Assembly (NCBI GenBank): GCA_035541775.1
Contig: DATKMP010000212.1
Location: forward strand, 1 to 5,707
Direction of reading: 5' to 3'
Length of the DNA: 5,707 nt
Source of the DNA: DATKMP01 sp035541775
GTDB lineage: Bacteria; Bacteroidota; Ignavibacteria; UBA10030
Of the stretch, positions 1 through 5,707 are shown piece after piece. The notes beneath the pieces are model-generated. The model saw nothing but the letters and a program-made list of their open reading frames with translations, did no database searches and was not told the DNA's origin. The position numbers were made by a program, and so were the translations under genes. The number at the start of each line of letters is the position of its first letter. The stretch's first letter is position 1.

Positions 1-3000
1 TCATCATCACTTTATTGATCCACGCCACGGCGCCGTCTTCGCCGGTTTCCATCGTAAAGTTTTTGTGCAGCGTCATGCCATGCTGAATCATTTCGTTCAC
101 GCTGGAATTCTGCTTCACAAATTTCGTTTCCACAAATTTAATTAACGCGTGGTTGTAACGATTGTAATATTCCGTCGATTTCGTTTTGTTGATCAATTCG
201 ATGAAGAACAACGCAACGGCGCGCACTTCATCGTGCAACCCTTCCGGCGTAATTTTCCGGGTGCGCGACTGCCAGATGTTTTGCGTCAGTTCTTTGAGTT
301 CGTCGTTCAAAATGCCGTACAGCAAATCTTCCGACAGCAAACGAACTTCGACATCGCCTTTGTGCGACATCTTGGTGGCGAGCAGTTCGATTTTCGAACG
401 CACCTGATTGGAAAACTGATGCTCGCGCGTCAGCAAATACAAACGGAGTAATTGCTGCGCTTCGGTCAATCCTTTTTCCGCAACAAAATTCTTAATCGTG
501 TCCTGCACATAGCCGCCCAAACTCGCTTTGGACAAATCCGAGACGCTGGACGTGATGACGCTCGTTGCGAACGTATCGACATAACTCTGGATATTCAACT
601 CGCTGATCGACTTGCCGACGATTTCCTGAAATTGTTCGGCGGTCGTGCCGACGAGTTCTTCCATCGTCGGCTCGATGCTCATTTGGGCAAACGGCAAATT
701 GAAGTGCAGCAACAATTCTTCGATATATTTTCTGAGGATTCGATTAATGCCTTCCAATTTCGCTTTGTCGCCCGCGGCATCCATCGAAGCGTCTAATGCA
801 AGAATTTTTGTTTTGGCATCCGAAAATAAAATTTTTTCCGTCTCCAGCAATATTTCTTTCATGATGATCTTCTCGTCGGGATCATCGAGCACATAGCTGT
901 TCGGCTGGTAATTCAGTTTGTTGCTGATGTACTTTAAGATCGTCGCTTTGCCGAACTTGGCCATGACGGTATTATAATTCCAATGCTTGATCGCGGGAAT
1001 ATTTTTATAAACCTGCGGCAGCAAATTTTCGTATATCTTCGTGAATGCTTTGCTGCCGATGAAGGCCTTCAAATCGGTACACTGCCCGATGTTCTCGTAG
1101 AATTCGAACACCGAATTCTTCGAGCCGCGAATCGTATTGATCGACACACCGGATTCTTTCGGAAACGCATAGTACAGCGACTGAATGCTGTTGATCGTCA
1201 AACTGTTCTGCGAAACTTTCTTCAGATTTTTGATGATATCGAAATCCGTGAGCACGTGTTCCATAAACTCCACATCGGAAGTGTTGTGGAAAATGGAATC
1301 TAAAATTTCATCGGTCGCCTTTTCTTTATTCTTCGGATCCGTTTTTGCATCGTAAAATAATTTCCAGTACTTCAGCACGATGCGAAGCGAGTTATCGAAT
1401 TCTTTGACAAAGATATCGTAGCTTTGTTCGGAACCCTGAATATAATCGCCAAGTGAAAACCGCAAAAATCCCGTTTGATACGGCAGCACAGAAATGCCGC
1501 GCTGTCCGGCAAGTTTCATCGTGAACTTCTCAAGATCTTGATACGAAAAAAAGTCGCTTAACAATAAATTGAAAAGGTACGAACCGTCGGAATCCACGAT
1601 TTCGCAATAGGTTTCCGCACCGGTGCTTTGCAGCACGTCTTTTGCTTTGTTCTTGATCAACGTCATGCGTTTGTTGCATTCCTTGCGGAATATTTTGTTC
1701 ACGCGGAACGCATTGATCGCTTTGACAAAATGATCTTGATAATATTTATAAAATGGTTCGCCTTTATATTTGAAGTCATCGGGCAACCCGAGCACATCGA
1801 GCTTATCGAGCGAGACCAATTCTTCCAGCAGGAAGATATGCAGCGGGCTTCCTTCGAACGGCGAAAACCGTTTGATGGCACTGCTGCTTTTCTTCGCGCC
1901 GGAAATTCGTTCGGCATAGCTTTCAATTTCATCGATGATCGAGTTTTCAATCAGCGCTTTGATTTTGAAACGCGACGCATCTTTCGGCAATTCGGACTCC
2001 ATCGCATCTTTTATTTTTTTGGCAAGCTGCGCTGCTTCGATCGTATTCACCAGCATAAACAGCGAATTGGTATTTCCCGTTTCGATGCTGTGCTGCTGCT
2101 TGGCAAACTCAATGACATCGATGCGCGCCGGCGTTGTCACAATCGAACCAAGGCGATTGCCGGTGGCACCGAGATTTTTTGTCGTCGAAAGCGACGAGAC
2201 GATGCTAATGTTCGGCAGCGACGTGATGTTGTTCATCACATAGCGAGAAATCGTGCGCCATTTCGGCTCGTCGGGATCGTCGCTCTTGATTGCATCGCTG
2301 TATGCTTCGTCCAGCAGCAACGTTATTTTATTGTTGTTCAAAAATTTCAAAAACTTGATCAACGACGGATTATTGAAATCCGTATAGCCGGATGGATTGG
2401 AAGGATCGTTGATGATGATCGTCAGATTCTCGCAGAACCGATCCCATAAACTTCCCGTGTCGTCGAATAACTGAAACGTATTCTTCATCCGATTCAAGCG
2501 ATGATACAATCGCTCGAAATCGATGCGCTTCTCTTCCGTCAATCCTACTTCGAGATCGAACGGATTGATGTCGAACCGGTCCACCGGGAATAAATCTTTG
2601 TATTCCCACGACGCTTCCGTATTGAAAAGAATGTACGGCTTCAGCACCGCATGGAAGAGAATATCGCGGATGATCATCTGCACGTCATCGGCAATCGTCG
2701 TGATATCTAAATTGGAAAGATTGCTGATGAAATCCTTGACGACCTTTTGCTCGTCCGCAGATTTTTTCTGATACGCATCGTTGACGCCGATATCGATCAG
2801 AAAATTCGTGAACCGGCCTTTGGCATTGGATTCGTTTTCTACCTTCGTAATATATTCTTTGTATTTCTCAAGGAATAAATTGATGCCGAAATTTTTGTGG
2901 AAATGATTTTTCAGCGTCCGCTGGTACGTATTCGGAATAATATCGACAATGGTTTTACAGCGCGCAGAAATTTTCGGATCGACCGGTTTCAATTTCCGCT

Positions 3001-4414
3001 GCAATAAATACTCGCCGTACGTGCGCAATTGCCCGCGCCCGCCGCCTTCGACAATCGTGGCGATGTTCACCTGTTCGATGTTGGAATAAATGTACGCCTT
3101 CGTGCGCGTTTCAAATTCATGGATCAATTCCGTGTTCAGTTTTTGAATCTTCTTATGATCCTTGCAATGCTGAATCAGCACGATATAATCATGCAATTTG
3201 GTGACTGCATATTTATCCTTGATGATCTGCTTCGCATAATCGTTGAACTTGAAGAGCGTAATGTCTTTCTTCAAGTTGCCGATTTCGCCGAGCTGCACCT
3301 GCCGGAATTCTTTGAGCTCTTCTTCATACTCCGCAATTTTCGTTTGTGCGCACGCACGGAATTTTTCCAAATTCTCGTCGTTCACTTTGTCGAGAATCAA
3401 CCGCAGATTCAATTGCGTGTTGGCAAGTGCGCCGAGTTTTTTGGTGTGCACTTTGTTCAGCGTGTTGATGACTTTGTTGTGAATACCGAACACGAGCGAC
3501 GTATTGGTGCTGCGCGACTCCGGCGAATCATCTACCAGAATAATGCGCATCATGTACGGAAACCATCGCAAGTCGTTGAACACGTTTTTACGCATGCTTT
3601 GCACTTTGACGGCAAAGAGACTGGTCATATCGTTCTTGATTTCTTCATACAGCGCATCGGCATCTTTAAATTCTATCACACGGACGTCTTTTGCGTTGAA
3701 CAATTCTGCCGCAATCAATTCGATCACGGTGGTTGCGCCGCCGCCGACTACCGTGCGGATAAAACCGTTCAGTCCTTTGAAGTTCACCGTCAATTCGGTG
3801 CGCGCGAGAAAATCGTTTTTCTCGGCATTCGTGGTGTAGTGCGTGCTCTGGATAATCATTTGCTCCAGCACGTCCATAAAATAATTCCAGTGCGCTTCTT
3901 CCACATCGCCGTTCACGCCGATGACATCGCGGAACTTCCGCAGCTCGCGGACATCGTCGCCCAGCGTCAATTTGTACATCAAATCGATTTGCGATTGCTC
4001 GATCGGCGGCGTGCCGATCGAATAGTCGTGCGCCTTCAACACATTGAGCGCCTGCGCTTTTGTTTTATCATCCACCAATTCCGTATCGATAAGCGAGGTC
4101 AGCCGGCTGGCAAATTTTTGTTTCTTCGCGGTGTATTGATATGCTTTGGAATCTTCATGCGGAAACAGCATGAGCGACACATCGGCGTAGCCCGGCAATA
4201 ATTCTTTTAATTCGAGAATATTTTTATCGATCTCTGTGCGCTGCCGTGCCGGATCGTCCGGTTCCTGACAGCAAAGCTCTGCAAAGTTTCGCAGATTATC
4301 GACAATGTGCTTGGGCAGAAAATTCTCCGCGCGCTCGCCGAGCGAGACGTAAAGATTGAGTAAATCCTTCGCATCCGATTGTAAATGTGCTATGGGTTTG
4401 CCGGGTAATTGCAT
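1..4414 (-). CDS. Giant PLP-dependent aminotransferase-like protein (fold type I core with long N- and C-terminal extensions), C-terminus cut by window edge
   Basis: The frame is open from ATG at 4414 to the left edge: 1,471 complete codons without a stop. Residues 1-550 match no family I can name. They are charged and mostly helical, with a glycine-rich VVGGGATTVIELIAA segment (GGG 224-226), a likely coiled coil near 342-385 (KIAEYEEELKEF), and GGGRGQLRTYGEYL at 457-470, which resembles the G..xLR..i..YL segment early in class I/II aminotransferases. Residues about 560-1000 carry the full PLP-binding motif set. Residues beyond about 1,000 are helical and unassigned. No signal peptide or membrane segment is seen, so it is probably cytosolic. 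The motifs predict amino-group transfer or related amino-acid chemistry; the substrate is unknown. The start is the first ATG after a non-coding AT-rich leader and lacks a Shine-Dalgarno sequence. The normal family length is about 400 residues, so this is an outlier. The PLP fold is secure; the rest is not recognised. Confidence 0.93.
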   Translation of the reverse strand, partial: MQLPGKPIAHLQSDAKDLLNLYVSLGERAENFLPKHIVDNLRNFAELCCQEPDDPARQRTEIDKNILELKELLPGYADVSLMLFPHEDSKAYQYTAKKQKFASRLTSLIDTELVDDKTKAQALNVLKAHDYSIGTPPIEQSQIDLMYKLTLGDDVRELRKFRDVIGVNGDVEEAHWNYFMDVLEQMIIQSTHYTTNAEKNDFLARTELTVNFKGLNGFIRTVVGGGATTVIELIAAELFNAKDVRVIEFKDADALYEEIKNDMTSLFAVKVQSMRKNVFNDLRWFPYMMRIILVDDSPESRSTNTSLVFGIHNKVINTLNKVHTKKLGALANTQLNLRLILDKVNDENLEKFRACAQTKIAEYEEELKEFRQVQLGEIGNLKKDITLFKFNDYAKQIIKDKYAVTKLHDYIVLIQHCKDHKKIQKLNTELIHEFETRTKAYIYSNIEQVNIATIVEGGGRGQLRTYGEYLLQRKLKPVDPKISARCKTIVDIIPNTYQRTLKNHFHKNFGINLFLEKYKEYITKVENESNAKGRFTNFLIDIGVNDAYQKKSADEQKVVKDFISNLSNLDITTIADDVQMIIRDILFHAVLKPYILFNTEASWEYKDLFPVDRFDINPFDLEVGLTEEKRIDFERLYHRLNRMKNTFQLFDDTGSLWDRFCENLTIIINDPSNPSGYTDFNNPSLIKFLKFLNNNKITLLLDEAYSDAIKSDDPDEPKWRTISRYVMNNITSLPNISIVSSLSTTKNLGATGNRLGSIVTTPARIDVIEFAKQQHSIETGNTNSLFMLVNTIEAAQLAKKIKDAMESELPKDASRFKIKALIENSIIDEIESYAERISGAKKSSSAIKRFSPFEGSPLHIFLLEELVSLDKLDVLGLPDDFKYKGEPFYKYYQDHFVKAINAFRVNKIFRKECNKRMTLIKNKAKDVLQSTGAETYCEIVDSDGSYLFNLLLSDFFSYQDLEKFTMKLAGQRGISVLPYQTGFLRFSLGDYIQGSEQSYDIFVKEFDNSLRIVLKYWKLFYDAKTDPKNKEKATDEILDSIFHNTSDVEFMEHVLTDFDIIKNLKKVSQNSLTINSIQSLYYAFPKESGVSINTIRGSKNSVFEFYENIGQCTDLKAFIGSKAFTKIYENLLPQVYKNIPAIKHWNYNTVMAKFGKATILKYISNKLNYQPNSYVLDDPDEKIIMKEILLETEKILFSDAKTKILALDASMDAAGDKAKLEGINRILRKYIEELLLHFNLPFAQMSIEPTMEELVGTTAEQFQEIVGKSISELNIQSYVDTFATSVITSSVSDLSKASLGGYVQDTIKNFVAEKGLTEAQQLLRLYLLTREHQFSNQVRSKIELLATKMSHKGDVEVRLLSEDLLYGILNDELKELTQNIWQSRTRKITPEGLHDEVRAVALFFIELINKTKSTEYYNRYNHALIKFVETKFVKQNSSVNEMIQHGMTLHKNFTMETGEDGAVAWINKVMM
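1415..2737 (-). other. Fold-type I PLP catalytic core inside the giant protein (residues about 560-1000)
   Basis: Motifs appear in the canonical order of class I/II aminotransferases. LKPYILFNTEASWEY (about 590-605) sits where the family has its 'P.Y..Y' cofactor-stacking segment. NDPSNPSG (669-676) supplies the Asn (N673) that contacts PLP O3'. DEAYSD (702-707) gives D702 for the pyridine nitrogen and Y705 for O3'. SLSTTKNLGATGNRLG has the Schiff-base lysine K746 and phosphate-binding R754. TGNTNSLF (N781-S784) matches the 'SN..S' element after the lysine loop. DGSYLFNLLL then GISVLPYQTGFLRFSLG form the small domain, with R985 at the position that clamps the substrate carboxylate. All expected residues are present, so the enzyme is predicted to be active. 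About 100 residues (roughly 795-895) between the TGNTNSLF element and the small domain look like an insertion. Domain borders are estimates by eye. Confidence 0.9.
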
Positions 4415-4500
4415 AGTGTCACCAGTTTGTTGTAAAATGTATTTCTATAAAAAATGATTATTCGTTGCCTGTGCTACGGTTCTCTTATAATATAACAAAA
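4415..4500 (-). promoter_or_regulatory. AT-rich leader and probable promoter region of the giant aminotransferase gene
   Basis: On the minus strand this stretch lies directly upstream of the ATG at 4414. It contains TTATATTATA (complement of 4486-4495), a plausible -10-type sequence, and a TACATTTT-like element nearer the start that partly fits the Bacteroidota TAnnTTTG -7 box. No good -35 or -33 partner sits at the expected spacing. The last 20 bases before the ATG contain no AGGAGG-like sequence, only a weak GGTG. The promoter is inferred mainly from position and composition. Confidence 0.3.
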
Positions 4501-4518
4501 AAAATAAATTCTTGACGG

Positions 4519-4536
4519 AATTTACCTTAGTAAATT
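4519..4536. repeat. Perfect 7-bp inverted repeat (possible operator) upstream of the giant gene
   Basis: AATTTAC (4519-4525) and GTAAATT (4530-4536) are exact reverse complements separated by CTTA. The dyad lies just over 100 bp upstream of the ATG at 4414, beyond the candidate -10 region. That is a usual place for a dimeric regulator site. It is AT-rich and short, so chance occurrence in AT-rich DNA is a real alternative, and no T-tract suggests a terminator. Confidence 0.3.
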
Positions 4537-5101
4537 GCAGGCGATGCGCGCTCCATCAGCAATAAACATTCTGCTTGCTGTATCGGTGTTCTTCGCGGCA
4601 TTTTCGCTGGAACAACGGGAAAAGTGCCTCTTTATAACATGACAATTGCGCAACTAAAACGCAACACGTACTATCTATAAAAGTTTTTAATACATCCCTT
4701 GGCGCGTAACAAAGATTTCCCAAAAAATATCGCTCCTGCGGAAGAGTACGTTGTACAATCCGGTACTTGCATTGCCAAGCTGCGGTTATCTGCTTCATTC
4801 TATTATTAATATTATTTAATGATGAATACATAAAATGTTCTTGCTTTTAACATAAATAACATCAAAGTTGCTTTCAACATATTTCACAAAATAGCGTTTT
4901 AAAACATTGAGTTCGGGTAAGGCGGTTATGGTGAATGTTGGGAAAATTTGTTCGAGTCACTTTATAGAGAACCTTTCTTCCGTTCGTTCTTCCCTTTTGA
5001 AAACAAAAAATATTTCTTAAGAAGTCATTGCGAGAAGTTATCCTCAAATCATGTTTCCTGGTAGGATAAGCATTTTTGCATGTCCCTTATATAACAAAAA
5101 C
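4537..5101. other. Gene-poor spacer with possible eroded dispersed-repeat fragments
   Basis: I see no coding sequence here that I can defend. A 91-codon minus-strand frame (4556-4831) is cysteine-rich, has no recognisable motif or ribosome-binding site, and changes character along its length, so I treat it as chance. The segment 4707-4744 (TAACAAAGATTTC, then ATATCGCTCCTGCGGAAG) resembles the 'gttacaaagatttcgctcctacgg' kind of short dispersed repeat that I recall from Bacteroidota/Chlorobi-type genomes. GTCATTGCGAGAAG at 5024-5037 looks like the beginning of another widespread repeat. TTCTTAAGAA (5014-5023) is a 10-bp palindrome. These resemblances come from memory and are tentative. Confidence 0.3.
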
Positions 5102-5121
5102 GACAAACAAAAATGTTTGTC
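5096..5121 (-). terminator. Hairpin with adjacent T-tract; terminator-like, or part of a dispersed repeat
   Basis: GACAAACA (5102-5109) and TGTTTGTC (5114-5121) form a perfect 8-bp stem with a 4-nt loop. Read on the minus strand, the stem is followed after one G by TTTTT (5096-5100), which is the layout of a Rho-independent terminator, although the stem is AT-rich and weak. No gene is recognised on the minus strand upstream of it. The surrounding sequence encodes TNKNVCPTD on the plus strand, which resembles the 'DKNVCPT' peptide produced by a common bacterial dispersed repeat. It may therefore be repeat-borne rather than a gene's own terminator. Confidence 0.4.
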
Positions 5122-5219
5122 CCACCGATATTTTGATTTATTGGATGGCTTCGAGAATTCTTACCCGGTCGATTCAGATTGTAGTTTTTATGAAAAATTT
5201 GGTGTTTTGGATAAATAAA

Positions 5220-5554
5220 ATGCTCCGGGGAACAACACAAATGACGCTGGGAATGAGAGAAATGATGCTGGGAAAAGGAGAAATGGCTCTGGGAATGAGA
5301 GAAATGACGCCGGGAATTAGAGAAATGGCGGCAGGAATTAGAGAAATGGCGTCGGGAATGAAACAAATGGCGTTGGGAATTAGAGAAATGTCCTCCGGAA
5401 AGAAACAAATGGCGCGGGGAATTGAATAAATGCTCCGGCGAAAGGAACAATTGTGCTGCCGGAAAGAATACATGGCTCCGGTTATAGTATTTTTGACACA
5501 GGAAATGGTATTTTGACGCAGGGAATGGAATAAATGGTGAGTGGAATGGAAAAA
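5220..5554. repeat. Degenerate tandem array of about 16 units of 21 bp
   Basis: Units start at 5220, 5241, 5262, 5283, 5304, 5325, 5346, 5367, 5388, 5409, 5430 and 5451 with no indel. Four more decayed units run to 5554, with one base lost near 5513. The typical unit has ATG at positions 1-3, GGGAAT at 9-14 and AGAGAA at 16-21. Conservation is best in units 2-8; the flanking units drift, which is the usual pattern of an ageing minisatellite. On the plus strand the units would read as heptapeptides (MALGMRE, MTPGIRE, MAAGIRE, MALGIRE) up to a TAA at 5427-5429. Minus-strand frames are also open because the unit lacks stops there. No ribosome-binding site precedes it, so I call it non-coding. 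Confidence 0.92.
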
Positions 5555-5600
5555 AATAATTCATAAAATAAAAAAACAATTAAAGTAGAATAAATTATAA
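5555..5600 (+). promoter_or_regulatory. Very AT-rich leader upstream of the TIR gene
   Basis: Of these 46 bases, 42 are A or T. TAGAAT (5586-5591) and TAAAAT-like sequences are possible -10 elements, but none has a convincing -35 partner, and one this close would make a nearly leaderless transcript. No Shine-Dalgarno sequence precedes the GTG at 5601. An in-frame TAA (5598-5600) directly before the GTG rules out an upstream start in this frame. The promoter call rests on composition and position only. Confidence 0.25.
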
Positions 5601-5707
5601 GTGAACAATAAAAATTTAATATTTATCAGCCATGCAACACATGAAGATGATTATCAAGCATCTTGGCTTTCAGCAAAATTAAGATATTTAGGTTATAAAG
5701 TATGGGT
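5601..5707 (+). CDS. TIR-domain protein, N-terminal fragment (runs off right edge)
   Basis: The frame opens at GTG 5601 immediately after a TAA in the same frame, and no in-frame ATG follows in the window, so GTG is the best start. The 35 visible codons read (M)NNKNLIFISHATHEDD, then YQASWLSAKLRYLGYKVW. This is the first strand and helix of a bacterial TIR domain: hydrophobic strand, ISHA box 1, acidic ED, then an amphipathic helix ending in LGYKVW, where the family usually has 'L...GY.VW.D'. Bacterial TIR domains commonly act as NADases or make cyclic-ADP-ribose-type signals in anti-phage systems such as Thoeris, TIR-STING and TIR-Argonaute. The catalytic glutamate and any effector or sensor domain lie beyond the window, so the system cannot be named. 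The codons are strongly A/T-rich compared with the giant gene, consistent with a different origin. Confidence 0.85.
   Translation, partial: MNNKNLIFISHATHEDDYQASWLSAKLRYLGYKVW

Noticed and set aside
1628..2449. 273-codon plus-strand open frame rich in Phe, Arg, His and Ile
   Set aside because: It lies fully antisense to the giant gene, whose frame contains an intact PLP active site over this interval. Its composition is the usual antisense artefact and no motif is visible.
3029..4201. 390-codon plus-strand open frame
   Set aside because: It is also antisense to the giant gene and has the same Phe/Arg/His/Asp/Gln-rich artefact composition. It has no domain and no start signal.
4465..4491. 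Plus-strand promoter-like pair TTGCCT (4465-4470) and TATAAT (4486-4491)
   Set aside because: The spacer is only 15 bp, the -35 is weak, and no plus-strand gene follows for more than 1 kb. The TATAAT may simply be part of the AT-rich leader of the minus-strand gene.
4556..4831. 91-codon minus-strand frame, cysteine-rich
   Set aside because: It has no ribosome-binding site, no recognisable family and no coding-like composition. It overlaps a sequence that looks like dispersed-repeat debris.
5076..5429. 117-codon plus-strand frame containing the heptapeptide repeats
   Set aside because: Its first part runs through the TNKNVCPTD repeat-like hairpin and its second part is the tandem array. There is no ribosome-binding site. 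It is kept only as a finding about the array.
5220..5554. CRISPR array
   Set aside because: The 21-bp units are directly adjacent with no unique spacers, so this is a simple tandem repeat.
5049..5579. 176-codon minus-strand frame with repeated RHFSNS/HFSHSQ units
   Set aside because: It is created by the 21-bp tandem array, which is stop-free in this frame. It starts in very AT-rich DNA and ends in the repeat hairpin region. Repetition alone explains its length.

Overview
The window holds two partial genes separated by about 1.19 kb of gene-poor DNA. The left 4.4 kb is one very long minus-strand reading frame. It opens at an ATG at 4414 and stays open to the left edge, giving at least 1,471 codons with no stop in the window. 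In its middle is a complete-looking fold-type I (aspartate-aminotransferase type) PLP active site: NDPSNPSG at residues 669-676, DEAYSD at 702-707, an internal-aldimine lysine K746 in STTKNLGATGNRLG, and a C-terminal carboxylate-clamp-like arginine R985 in GFLRFSL. Ordinary class I/II aminotransferases are about 350-450 residues. Here the core is carried inside a protein more than three times that size, with about 550 residues before it and more than 450 after it. I do not recognise this architecture.

The right edge (5601 onward) holds the first 35 codons of a plus-strand gene starting with GTG. Its sequence (LIFISHATHEDD...WLSAKLRYLGYKVW) is a clear start of a bacterial TIR domain, so this is probably the sensor or NADase gene of a defence-type system whose other parts lie outside the window.

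Between the two genes (4415-5600) I find no convincing coding sequence. It contains an AT-rich leader for the giant gene with a perfect 7-bp inverted repeat, fragments that look like eroded dispersed repeats, an 8-bp-stem hairpin with an adjacent T-tract (minus-strand sense), and a degenerate tandem array of about 16 units of 21 bp (5220-5554). The array ends 46 bp before the TIR start codon, and those 46 bp are about 91% A+T. The array is open in several frames and produces misleading heptapeptide-repeat ORFs on both strands.

Organism: the giant gene has moderate G+C, and neither gene has a Shine-Dalgarno sequence. The spacer has dispersed-repeat debris, and the TIR gene's first codons are almost all A/T-rich. 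This fits a Bacteroidota/Ignavibacteria-like (FCB group) bacterium, but that is an inference without a marker gene. The composition shift from the giant gene to the spacer and TIR gene, together with the repeats, suggests that the right side is an accessory, possibly horizontally acquired, segment. The two genes are divergently arranged (giant gene leftward, TIR gene rightward), so they do not share an operon. Any functional link between them is speculative.
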